Assembly (NCBI GenBank): GCA_032622095.1
Contig: CP136063.1
Coordinates: 205,457,934 to 205,521,933, forward strand
Length of the DNA stretch: 64,000 bases
Source: Siphonodentalium dalli
Lineage: Eukaryota; Mollusca; Scaphopoda; Gadilida; Siphonodentaliidae
Direction: 5' to 3'
Shown: positions 12,301 to 25,499 of the stretch, piece by piece
How positions within the stretch are numbered: the stretch's first letter is position 1
How the letters are laid out: each line of letters begins with the position of its first letter
Made by a program: the position numbers and the translations under genes
Notes under the pieces: generated by a model
The model's database searches: none
The model's input: the letters and a program-made list of their open reading frames with translations, nothing else
Told to the model about the DNA's origin: nothing

Positions 12301-15285
12301 CGGTATATAGGTTGTGAGTTTGCTTTAATAGATATAAAGTACACGTGAGACGGTATAGGGTGTGAGTTTGCTTTAATAGATATAAAGTACACGTGAGACG
12401 GTATAGGGTGTGAGTTTGCTTTAATAGATATAAAGTACACGTAAGACGGTATATAGGTTGTGAGTTTGCTTTAATAGATATAAAGTACACGTGAGACGGT
12501 ATATAGGGTGTGAGTTTGCTTTAATAGATATAAAGTACACGTGAGACGGTATAGGTTGTGGGTTTGCTTTAATAGATATAAAGTACACGTAAGACGGTAT
12601 AGGTTGTGAGTTTGCTTTAATAGATATAAAGTACACGTGAGACGGTATAGGGTGTGGGTTTGCTTTAATAGATATAAAGTACACGTGAGACGGTATAGGG
12701 TGTGAGTTTGCTTTAATAGATATAAAGTACACGTGAGACGGTATAGGGTGTGAGTTTGCTTTAATAGATATAAAGTACACGGGAGACGGTTTAGGTTGTG
12801 GGTTTGCTTTAATAGATATAAAGTACACGGGAGACGGTATAGGGTGTGAGTTTGCTTTAATAGATATAAAGTACACGTAAGACGGTATATAGGTTGTGAG
12901 TTTGCTTTAATAGATATAAAGTACACGTGAGACGGTATATAGGGTGTGAGTTTGCTTTAATAGATATAAAGTACACGTGAGACGGTATAGGTTGTGGGTT
13001 TGCTTTAATAGATATAAAGTACACGTGAGACGGTATAGGGTGTGGGTTTGCTTTAATAGATATAAAGTACACGGGAGACGGTATAGGGTGTGGGTTTGCT
13101 TTAATAGATATAAAGTACACGTGAGACGGTATAGGGTGTGAGTTTGCTTTAATAGATATAAAGTACACGTGAGACGGTATAGGGTGTGAGTTTGCTTTAA
13201 TAGATATAAAGTACACGTAAGACGGTATATAGGTTGTGAGTTTGCTTTAATAGATATAAAGTACACGTGAGACGGTATATAGGTTGTGAGTTTGCTTTAA
13301 TAGATATAAAGTACACGTGAGACGGTATATAGGGTGTGAGTTTGCTTTAATAGATATAAAGTACACGTAAGACGGTATAGGTTGTGAGTTTGCTTTAATA
13401 GATATAAAGTACACGTGAGACGGTATATAGGTTGTGAGTTTGCTTTAATAGATATAAAGTACACGTAAGACGGTATATAGGGTGTGAGTTTGCTTTAATA
13501 GATATAAAGTACACGTGAGACGGTATATAGGGTGTGAGTTTGCTTTAATAGATATAAAGTACACGTGAGACGGTATAGGTTGTGAGTTTGCTTTAATAGA
13601 TATAAAGTACACGTGAGACGGTTTAGGTTGTGGGTTTGCTTTAATAGATATAAAGTACACGTGAGACGGTATAGGGTGTGGGTTTGCTTTAATAGATATA
13701 AAGTACACGTGAGACGGTTTAGGTTGTGGGTTTGCTTTAATAGATATAAAGTACACGTAAGACGGTATAGGTTGTGAGTTTGCTTTAATAGATATAAAGT
13801 ACACGTGAGACGGTATAGGGTGTGGGTTTGCTTTAATAGATATAAAGTACACGTGAGACGGTATAGGGTGTGGGTTTGCTTTAATAGATATAAAGTACAC
13901 GTGAGACGGTATAGGTTGTGAGTTTGCTTTAATAGATATAAAGTACACGGGAGACGGTATAGGGTGTGGGTTTGCTTTAATAGATATAGAGTACACGTGA
14001 GACGGTATAGGTTGTGAGTTTTGCTTTAATAGATATAGAGTACACGTAAGACGGTATAGGGTGTGAGTTTGCTTTAATAGATATAAAGTACACGTGAGAC
14101 GGTATAGGGTGTGAGTTTTGCTTTAATAGATATAGAGTACACGTAAGACGGTATAGGGTGTGAGTTTGCTTTAATAGATATAAAGTACACGTGAGACGGT
14201 ATAGGGTGTGAGTTTGCTTTAATAGATATAAAGTACACGTAAGACGGTATATAGGTTGTGAGTTTGCTTTAATAGATATAAAGTACACGTGAGACGGTAT
14301 ATAGGGTGTGAGTTTGCTTTAATAGATATAAAGTACACGTGAGACGGTATAGGTTGTGGGTTTGCTTTAATAGATATAAAGTACACGTGAGACGGTATAG
14401 GTTGTGGGTTTGCTTTAATAGATATAGAGTACACGTGAGACGGTATAGGTTGTGAGTTTTGCTTTAATAGATATAAAGTACACGTGAGACGGTATATAGG
14501 TTGTGAGTTTGCTTTAATAGATATAAAGTACACGTGAGACGGTATATAGGTTGTGAGTTTTGCTTTAATAGATATAAAGTACACGTAAGATGGTATAGGT
14601 TGTGAGTTTGCTTTAATAGATATAAAGTACACGTGAGACGGTATAGGTTGTGAGTTTGCTTTAATAGATATAAAGTACACGTGAGACGGTATAGGTTGTG
14701 AGTTTGCTTTAATAGATATAAAGTACACGTGAGACGGTATAGGGTGTGAGTTTGCTTTAATAGATATAAAGTACACGTAAGACGGTATAGGGTGTGGGTT
14801 TGCTTTAATAGATATAAAGTACACGTGAGACGGTATAGGGTGTGAGTTTGCTTTAATAGATATAGAGTACACGTGAGACGGTATAGGGTGTGGGTTTGCT
14901 TTAATAGATATAAAGTACACGTGAGACGGTATAGGGTGTGAGTTTGCTTTAATAGATATAAAGTACACGTAAGACGGTATAGGGTGTGAGTTTGCTTTAA
15001 TAGATATAAAGTACACGTGAGACGGTATAGGTTGTGAGTTTGCTTTAATAGATATAAAGTACACGGGAGACGGTATATAGGTTGTGAGTTTGCTTTAATA
15101 GATATAGAGTACACGTGAGACGGTATAGGGTGTGAGTTTGCTTTAATAGATATAGAGTGCACGTGAGACGGTATAGGTTGTGAGTTTGCTTTAATAGATA
15201 TAAAGTACACGTAAGACGGTATAGGGTGTGAGTTTGCTTTAATAGATATAAAGTACACGTGAGACGGTATATAGGTTGTGGGTTT
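9340..15285. repeat. two copies of a ~3-kb higher-order segment
   Basis: About 9,340-12,320 recurs at about 12,445-15,285. The offset is 3,012 bp in the middle and 2,964 bp further right, so copy 2 lacks one monomer. Near the left end the offset is about 3,107 bp, so copy 1 has roughly two extra monomers there. Both copies share the cluster of 50-bp GGTATATAGG monomers, 49-bp GAGTTTTGC monomers and the GAGTGCACG variant (12,19x and 15,15x). Private changes such as AATAGTTATAGAG near 11,018 separate them. Confidence 0.8.
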
Positions 15286-16389
15286 GCTTTAATAGATATA
15301 AAGTACACGTGAGACGGTATAGGTTGTGGGTTTGCTTTAATAGATATAAAGTAAACGGGAGACGGTATAGGGTGTGAGTTTGCTTTAATAGATATAAAGT
15401 ACACGTAAGACGGTATAGGTTGTGGGTTTGCTTTAATAGATATAAAGTACACGTGAGACGGTATAGGTTGTGGGTTTGCTTTAATATATATAAAGTACAC
15501 GTAAGACGGTATAGGGTGTGAGTTTGCTTTAATAGATATAAAGTACACGTAAGACGGTATAGGGTGTGAGTTTGCTTTAATAGATATAAAGTACACGTTA
15601 GACGGTATAGGGTGTGAGTTTGCTTTAATAGATATAAAGTAAACGGGAGACGGTATAGGGTGTGAGTTTGCTTTAATAGATATAAAGTACACGTAAGACG
15701 GTATAGGTTGTGGGTTTGCTTTAATAGATATAAAGTACACGTGAGACGGTATAGGTTGTGGGTTTGCTTTAATAGATATAAAGTAAACGGGAGACGGTAT
15801 AGGGTGTGAGTTTGCTTTAATAGATATAAAGTACACGTAAGACGGTATAGGTTGTGGGTTTGCTTTAATAGATATAAAGTACACGTGAGACGGTATAGGT
15901 TGTGGGTTTGCTTTAATATATATAAAGTACACGTAAGACGGTATAGGGTGTGAGTTTGCTTTAATAGATATAAAGTACACGTGAGACGGTATAGGTTGTG
16001 GGTTTGCTTTAATAGATATAAAGTACACGTAAGACGGTATAGGTTGTGAGTTTGCTTTAATAGATATAAAGTACACGTGAGACGGTATAGGGTGTGAGTT
16101 TGCTTTAATAGATATAAAGTACACGTAAGACGGTATAGGTTGTGGGTTTGCTTTAATAGATATAAAGTACACGGGAGACGGTATAGGTTGTGGGTTTGCT
16201 TTAATAGATATAAAGTACACGTGAGACGGTATAGGTTGTGGGTTTGCTTTAATAGATATAAAGTACACGTGAGACGGTATAGGTTGTGGGTTTGCTTTAA
16301 TAGATATAAAGTACACGGGAGACGGTATAGGTTGTGGGTTTGCTTTAATAGATATAAAGTAAACGGGAGACGGTATAGGGTGTGAGTTT

Positions 16390-19300
16390 GCTTTAATAGA
16401 TATAAAGTACACGTAAGACGGTATAGGTTGTGGGTTTGCTTTAATAGATATAAAGTACACGTAAGACGGTATAGGTTGTGGGTTTGCTTTAATAGATATA
16501 AAGTAAACGGGAGACGGTATAGGTTGTGGGTTTGCTTTAATAGATATAAAGTACACGTAAGACGGTATAGGTTGTGGGTTTGCTTTAATAGATATAAAGT
16601 ACACGGGAGACGGTATAGGTTGTGTGTTTGCTTTAATAGATATAAAGTACACGTAAGACAGTATAGGTTGTGGGTTTGCTTAAATAGATATAAAGTACAC
16701 GTAAGACGGTATAGGTTGTGGGTTTGCTTTAATAGATATAAAGTACACGTAAGACGGTATAGGGTGTGAGTTTGCTTTAATAGATATAAAGTACACGTAA
16801 GACGGTATAGGGTGTGAGTTTGCTTTAATAGATATAAAGTACACGGTAGACGGTATGGGTTGTGGGTTTGCTTTAATAGATATAAAGTACACGGGAGACG
16901 GTATAGGTTGTGGGTTTGCTTTAATAGATATAAAGTACACGTAAGACGGTATAGGTTGTGGGTTTGCTTTAATAGATATAAAGTACACGTAAGACGGTAT
17001 AGGTTGTGGGTTTGCTTTAATAGATATAAAGTACACGTAAGACGGTATAGGGTGTGAGTTTGCTTTAATAGATATAAAGTACACGTAAGACGGTATAGGT
17101 TGTGGGTTTGCTTTAATAGATATAAAGTACACGGGAGACGGTATGGGTTGTGGGTTTGCTTTAATAGATATAAAGTACACGTGAGACGGTATAGGTTGTG
17201 AGTTTGCTTTAATAGATATAAAGTACACGTGAGACGGTATAGGTTGTGAGTTTGCTTTAATAGATATAAAGTACACGTGAGACGGTATAGGTTGTGAGTT
17301 TGCTTTAATAGATATAAAGTACACGTGAGACGGTATAGGGTGTGGGTTTGCTTTAATAGATATAAAGTACACGTAAGACGGTATAGGTTGTGAGTTTGCT
17401 TTAATAGATATAAAGTACACGTAAGACAGTATAGGTTGTGAGTTTGCTTTAATAGATATAAAGTACACGTAAGACGGTATAGGTTGTGAGTTTGCTTTAA
17501 TAGATATAAAGTACACGTAAGACGGTATAGGTTGTGAGTTTGCTTTAATAGATATAAAGTACACGTAAGACAGTATAGGTTGTGAGTTTGCTTTAATAGA
17601 TATAAAGTACACGTGAGACGGTATAGGTTGTGAGTTTGCTTTAATAGATATAAAGTACACGTGAGACGGTATAGGTTGTGAGTTTGCTTTAATAGATATA
17701 AAGTACACGTGAGACGGTATAGGGTGTGGGTTTGCTTTAATAGATATAAAGTACACGTAAGACGGTATAGGTTGTGAGTTTGCTTTAATAGATATAAAGT
17801 ACACGTGAGACGGTATAGGTTGTGAGTTTGCTTTAATAGATATAAAGTACACGTGAGACGGTATAGGTTGTGAGTTTGCTTTAATAGATATAAAGTACAC
17901 GTGAGACGGTATAGGGTGTGGGTTTGCTTTAATAGATATAAAGTACACGTAAGACGGTATAGGTTGTGAGTTTGCTTTAATAGATATAAAGTACACGTAA
18001 GACAGTATAGGTTGTGAGTTTGCTTTAATAGATATAAAGTACACGTAAGACGGTATAGGTTGTGAGTTTGCTTTAATAGATATAAAGTACACGTAAGACG
18101 GTATAGGTTGTGAGTTTGCTTTAATAGATATAAAGTACACGTAAGACAGTATAGGTTGTGAGTTTGCTTTAATAGATATAAAGTACACGTGAGACGGTAT
18201 AGGTTGTGAGTTTGCTTTAATAGATATAAAGTACACGGGAGACGGTATAGGTTGTGAGTTTGCTTTAATAGATATAAAGTACACGTGAGATGGTATAGGT
18301 TGTGGGTTTGCTTTAATAGATATAAAGTACACGTAAGACGGTATAGGTTGTGGGTTTGCTTTAATAGATATAAAGTACACGTAAGACGGTATAGGTTGTG
18401 GGTTTGCTTTAATAGATATAAAGTAAACGGGAGACGGTATAGGTTGTGGGTTTGCTTTAATAGATATAAAGTACACGTAAGACGGTATAGGTTGTGGGTT
18501 TGCTTTAATAGATATAAAGTACACGGGAGACGGTATAGGTTGTGTGTTTGCTTTAATAGATATAAAGTACACGTAAGACAGTATAGGTTGTGGGTTTGCT
18601 TAAATAGATATAAAGTACACGTAAGACGGTATAGGTTGTGGGTTTGCTTTAATAGATATAAAGTACACGTAAGACGGTATAGGGTGTGAGTTTGCTTTAA
18701 TAGATATAAAGTACACGTAAGACGGTATAGGGTGTGAGTTTGCTTTAATAGATATAAAGTACACGGTAGACGGTATGGGTTGTGGGTTTGCTTTAATAGA
18801 TATAAAGTACACGGGAGACGGTATAGGTTGTGGGTTTGCTTTAATAGATATAAAGTACACGTAAGACGGTATAGGTTGTGGGTTTGCTTTAATAGATATA
18901 AAGTACACGTAAGACGGTATAGGTTGTGGGTTTGCTTTAATAGATATAAAGTACACGTAAGACGGTATAGGGTGGGAGTTTGCTTTAATAGATATAAAGT
19001 ACACGTAAGACGGTATAGGTTGTGGGTTTGCTTTAATAGATATAAAGTACACGGGAGACGGTATGGGTTGTGGGTTTGCTTTAATAGATATAAAGTACAC
19101 GTGAGACGGTATAGGTTGTGAGTTTGCTTTAATAGATATAAAGTACACGTGAGACGGTATAGGTTGTGAGTTTGCTTTAATAGATATAAAGTACACGTGA
19201 GACGGTATAGGTTGTGAGTTTGCTTTAATAGATATAAAGTACACGTGAGACGGTATAGGGTGTGGGTTTGCTTTAATAGATATAAAGTACACGTAAGACG

Positions 19301-22300
19301 GTATAGGTTGTGAGTTTGCTTTAATAGATATAAAGTACACGTAAGACAGTATAGGTTGTGAGTTTGCTTTAATAGATATAAAGTACACGTAAGACGGTAT
19401 AGGTTGTGAGTTTGCTTTAATAGATATAAAGTACACGTAAGACGGTATAGGTTGTGAGTTTGCTTTAATAGATATAAAGTACACGTAAGACAGTATAGGT
19501 TGTGAGTTTGCTTTAATAGATATAAAGTACACGTGAGACGGTATAGGTTGTGAGTTTGCTTTAATAGATATAAAGTACACGGGAGACGGTATAGGTTGTG
19601 AGTTTGCTTTAATAGATATAAAGTACACGTGAGATGGTATAGGTTGTGGGTTTGCTTTAATAGATATAAAGTACACGTGAGACGGTATAGGTTGTGGGTT
19701 TGCTTTAATAGATATAAAGTACACGGGAGACGGTTTAGGTTGTGGGTTTGCTTTAATATATATAAAGTACACGGGAGACGGTATGGGTTGTGGGTTTGCT
19801 TTAATAGATATAAAGTACACGTGAGATGGTATAGGTTGTGGGTTTGCTTTAATATATATAAAGTACACGTGAGACGGTTTAGGTTGTGGGTTTGCTTTAA
19901 TGGATATAAAGTACACGGGAGACGGTTTAGGTTGTGGGTTTGCTTTAATGGATATAAAGTACACGTAAGACAGTATAGGGTGTGGGTTTGCTTTAATAGA
20001 TATAAAGTACACGTGAGACGGTATAGGGTGTGGGTTTGCTTTAATAGATATAAAGTACACGTGAGACGGTATAGGTTGTGGGTTTGCTTTAATAGATATA
20101 AAGTACACGTGAGATGGTATAGGGTGTGGGTTTGCTTTAATAGATATAAAGTACACGTGAGACGGTATAGGGTGTGGGTTTGCTTTAATAGATATAAAGT
20201 ACACGGGAGACGGTATAGGTTGTGAGTTTGCTTTAATAGATATAAAGTACACGGGAGACGGTATAGGGTGTGGGTTTGCTTTAATAGATATAAAGTACAC
20301 GTAAGACGGTATAGGTTGTGAGTTTGCTTTAATAGATATAAAGTACACGTAAGACAGTATAGGTTGTGAGTTTGCTTTAATAGATATAAAGTACACGTAA
20401 GACGGTATAGGTTGTGAGTTTGCTTTAATAGATATAAAGTACACGTAAGACGGTATAGGTTGTGAGTTTGCTTTAATAGATATAAAGTACACGTAAGACA
20501 GTATAGGTTGTGAGTTTGCTTTAATAGATATAAAGTACACGTGAGACGGTATAGGTTGTGAGTTTGCTTTAATAGATATAAAGTACACGTGAGACGGTAT
20601 AGGTTGTGAGTTTGCTTTAATAGATATAAAGTACACGTGAGACGGTATAGGGTGTGGGTTTGCTTTAATAGATATAAAGTACACGTAAGACGGTATAGGT
20701 TGTGAGTTTGCTTTAATAGATATAAAGTACACGTGAGACGGTATAGGTTGTGAGTTTGCTTTAATAGATATAAAGTACACGTGAGACGGTATAGGTTGTG
20801 AGTTTGCTTTAATAGATATAAAGTACACGTGAGACGGTATAGGGTGTGGGTTTGCTTTAATAGATATAAAGTACACGTAAGACGGTATAGGTTGTGAGTT
20901 TGCTTTAATAGATATAAAGTACACGTAAGACAGTATAGGTTGTGAGTTTGCTTTAATAGATATAAAGTACACGTAAGACGGTATAGGTTGTGAGTTTGCT
21001 TTAATAGATATAAAGTACACGTAAGACGGTATAGGTTGTGAGTTTGCTTTAATAGATATAAAGTACACGTAAGACAGTATAGGTTGTGAGTTTGCTTTAA
21101 TAGATATAAAGTACACGTGAGACGGTATAGGTTGTGAGTTTGCTTTAATAGATATAAAGTACACGGGAGACGGTATAGGTTGTGAGTTTGCTTTAATAGA
21201 TATAAAGTACACGTGAGATGGTATAGGTTGTGGGTTTGCTTTAATAGATATAAAGTACACGTAAGACGGTATAGGTTGTGGGTTTGCTTTAATAGATATA
21301 AAGTACACGTAAGACGGTATAGGTTGTGGGTTTGCTTTAATAGATATAAAGTAAACGGGAGACGGTATAGGTTGTGGGTTTGCTTTAATAGATATAAAGT
21401 ACACGTAAGACGGTATAGGTTGTGGGTTTGCTTTAATAGATATAAAGTACACGGGAGACGGTATAGGTTGTGTGTTTGCTTTAATAGATATAAAGTACAC
21501 GTAAGACAGTATAGGTTGTGGGTTTGCTTAAATAGATATAAAGTACACGTAAGACGGTATAGGTTGTGGGTTTGCTTTAATAGATATAAAGTACACGTAA
21601 GACGGTATAGGGTGTGAGTTTGCTTTAATAGATATAAAGTACACGTAAGACGGTATAGGGTGTGAGTTTGCTTTAATAGATATAAAGTACACGGTAGACG
21701 GTATGGGTTGTGGGTTTGCTTTAATAGATATAAAGTACACGGGAGACGGTATAGGTTGTGGGTTTGCTTTAATAGATATAAAGTACACGTAAGACGGTAT
21801 AGGTTGTGGGTTTGCTTTAATAGATATAAAGTACACGTAAGACGGTATAGGTTGTGGGTTTGCTTTAATAGATATAAAGTACACGTAAGACGGTATAGGG
21901 TGGGAGTTTGCTTTAATAGATATAAAGTACACGTAAGACGGTATAGGTTGTGGGTTTGCTTTAATAGATATAAAGTACACGGGAGACGGTATGGGTTGTG
22001 GGTTTGCTTTAATAGATATAAAGTACACGTGAGACGGTATAGGTTGTGAGTTTGCTTTAATAGATATAAAGTACACGTGAGACGGTATAGGTTGTGAGTT
22101 TGCTTTAATAGATATAAAGTACACGTGAGACGGTATAGGTTGTGAGTTTGCTTTAATAGATATAAAGTACACGTGAGACGGTATAGGGTGTGGGTTTGCT
22201 TTAATAGATATAAAGTACACGTAAGACGGTATAGGTTGTGAGTTTGCTTTAATAGATATAAAGTACACGTAAGACAGTATAGGTTGTGAGTTTGCTTTAA

Positions 22301-23235
22301 TAGATATAAAGTACACGTAAGACGGTATAGGTTGTGAGTTTGCTTTAATAGATATAAAGTACACGTAAGACGGTATAGGTTGTGAGTTTGCTTTAATAGA
22401 TATAAAGTACACGTAAGACAGTATAGGTTGTGAGTTTGCTTTAATAGATATAAAGTACACGTGAGACGGTATAGGTTGTGAGTTTGCTTTAATAGATATA
22501 AAGTACACGGGAGACGGTATAGGTTGTGAGTTTGCTTTAATAGATATAAAGTACACGTGAGATGGTATAGGTTGTGGGTTTGCTTTAATAGATATAAAGT
22601 ACACGTGAGACGGTATAGGTTGTGGGTTTGCTTTAATAGATATAAAGTACACGGGAGACGGTTTAGGTTGTGGGTTTGCTTTAATATATATAAAGTACAC
22701 GGGAGACGGTATGGGTTGTGGGTTTGCTTTAATAGATATAAAGTACACGTGAGATGGTATAGGTTGTGGGTTTGCTTTAATATATATAAAGTACACGTGA
22801 GACGGTTTAGGTTGTGGGTTTGCTTTAATGGATATAAAGTACACGGGAGACGGTTTAGGTTGTGGGTTTGCTTTAATGGATATAAAGTACACGTAAGACA
22901 GTATAGGGTGTGGGTTTGCTTTAATAGATATAAAGTACACGTGAGACGGTATAGGGTGTGGGTTTGCTTTAATAGATATAAAGTACACGTGAGACGGTAT
23001 AGGTTGTGGGTTTGCTTTAATAGATATAAAGTACACGTGAGATGGTATAGGGTGTGGGTTTGCTTTAATAGATATAAAGTACACGTGAGACGGTATAGGG
23101 TGTGGGTTTGCTTTAATAGATATAAAGTACACGGGAGACGGTATAGGTTCTGAGTTTGCTTTAATAGATATAAAGTACACGGGAGACGGTATAGGGTGTG
23201 GGTTTGCTTTAATAGATATAAAGTACACGTAAGAC
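16390..23235. repeat. nested higher-order repeats, offsets 1,920 and 2,928 bp
   Basis: Rare private variants recur as a set: GCTTAAATAG at 16,678, 18,598 and 21,526; the single-base CACGGTAGACGG form near 16,844, 18,764 and 21,692; GTGTGTTTGC near 16,622, 18,542 and 21,470. The first two copies are 1,920 bp apart (40 monomers) and the last two 2,928 bp apart (61 monomers). The copies at 18.3-20.2 and 21.2-23.15 kb differ only rarely; GGTTCTGAG near 23,148 is one difference. A 576-bp internal repeat distinguishes the first copy. These are very recent duplications. Confidence 0.85.
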
Positions 23236-25499
23236 GGTATATAGGTTGTGGGTTTGCTTTAATAGATATAAAGTACACGTGAGACGGTATAGGGTGTGGG
23301 TTTGCTTTAATAGATATAAAGTACACGTAAGACGGTATAGGGTGTGGGTTTGCTTTAATAGATATAAAGTACACGTAAGACAGTATAGGTTGTGAGTTTG
23401 CTTTAATAGATATAAAGTACACGTGAGACGGTATAGGGTGTGGGTTTGCTTTAATAGATATAAAGTAAACGGGAGACGGTATAGGGTGTGAGTTTGCTTT
23501 AATAGATATACAGTACACGTAAGACAGTATAGGTTGTGGGTTTGCTTTAATAGATATAAAGTACACGGGAGACGGTATAGGTTGTGGGTTTGCTTTAATA
23601 GATATAAAGTACACGGGAGACGGTATAGGTTGTGAGTTTGCTTTAATAGATATAAAGTACACGTAAGACGGTATAGGGTGTGGGTTTGCTTTAATAGATA
23701 TAAAGTACACGGGAGACGGTTTAGGTTGTGGGTTTGCTTTAATAGATATAAAGTACACGGGAGACGGTATAGGTTGTGAGTTTGCTTTAATAGATATAAA
23801 GTACACGGGAGACGGTATAGGTTGTGAGTTTGCTTTAATAGATATAAAGTACACGTAAGACGGTATAGGTTGTGAGTTTGCTTTAATAGATATAAAGTAC
23901 ACGTGAGACGGTATAGGGTGTGGGTTTGCTTTAATAGATATAAAGTACACGTGAGACGGTATAGGTTGTGAGTTTGCTTTAATAGATATAAAGTACACGT
24001 AAGACGGTATAGGTTGTGAGTTTGCTTTAATAGATATAAAGTACACGGGAGACGGTATAGGTTGTGGGTTTGCTTTAATAGATATAAAGTACACGGGAGA
24101 CGGTATAGGTTGTGAGTTTGCTTTAATAGATATAAAGTACACGTAAGACGGTATAGGTTGTGAGTTTGCTTTAATAGATATAAAGTACACGGGAGACGGT
24201 ATAGGTTGTGGGTTTGCTTTAATAGATATAAAGTACACGTGAGATGGTATAGGTTGTGAGTTTGCTTTAATAGATATAAAGTACACGTAAGACGGTATAG
24301 GTTGTGAGTTTGCTTTAATAGATATAAAGTACACGGGAGACGGTATAGGTTGTGAGTTTGCTTTAATAGATATAAAGTACACGGGAGACGGTATAGGTTG
24401 TGAGTTTGCTTTAATAGATATAAAGTACACGGGAGACGGTATAGGGTGTGGGTTTGCTTTAATAGATATAAAGTACACGTAAGACGGTATAGGTTGTGAG
24501 TTTGCTTTAATAGATATAAAGTACACGTAAGACGGTATAGGTTGTGGGTTTGCTTTAATAGATATAAAGTACACGTAAGACGGTATAGGTTGTGGGTTTG
24601 CTTTAATAGATATAAAGTACACGTAAGACGGTATAGGTTGTGGGTTTGCTTTAATAGATATAAAGTACACGTAAGACGGTATAGGTTGTGGGTTTGCTTT
24701 AATAGATATAAAGTACACGTAAGACGGTATAGGTTGTGGGTTTGCTTTAATAGATATAAAGTACACGTGAGATGGTATAGGTTGTGGGTTTGCTTTAATA
24801 GATATAAAGTACACGTGAGATGGTATAGGTTGTGGGTTTGCTTTAATAGATATAAAGTACACGGGAGACGGTATATAGGGTGTGGGTTTGCTTTAATAGA
24901 TATAAAGTACACGTGAGACGGTATAGGTTGCGAGTTTGCTTTTATAGATATAAAGTAAACGGGAGACGGTTTAGGTTGTGGGTTTGCTTTAATAGATATA
25001 AAGTACACGCGAGACGGTTTAGGTTGTGGGTTTGCTTTAATAGATATAAAGTACACATGAGACGGTATAGGGTGTGGGTTTGCTTTAATAGATATAAAGT
25101 ACACGTGAGACGGTATAGGGTGTGGGTTTGCTTTAATAGATATAAAGTACACGTGAGACGGTATAGGGTGTGGGTTTGCTTTAATAGATATAAAGTACAC
25201 GTAAGACGGTATAGGTTGTGGGTTTGCTTTAATAGATATAAAGTACACGTGAGACGGTATAGGTTGTGGGTTTGCTTTAATAGATATAAAGTACACGTGA
25301 GACGGTATAGAGTGTGGGTTTGCTTTAATAGATATAAAGTACACGTGAGACGGTATAGGTTGTGGGTTTGCTTTAATAGATATAAAGTACACGTGAGACG
25401 GTATAGGTTGTGGGTTTGCTTTAATAGATATAAAGTACACGTGAGACGGTATATAGGTTGTGGGTTTGCTTTAATAGATATAAAGTACACGTAAGACGG

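Noticed and set aside
15239-24862. 3,207-codon minus-strand open frame
   Set aside because: Same satellite artefact; no non-repetitive N- or C-terminal domain, promoter or splice context.
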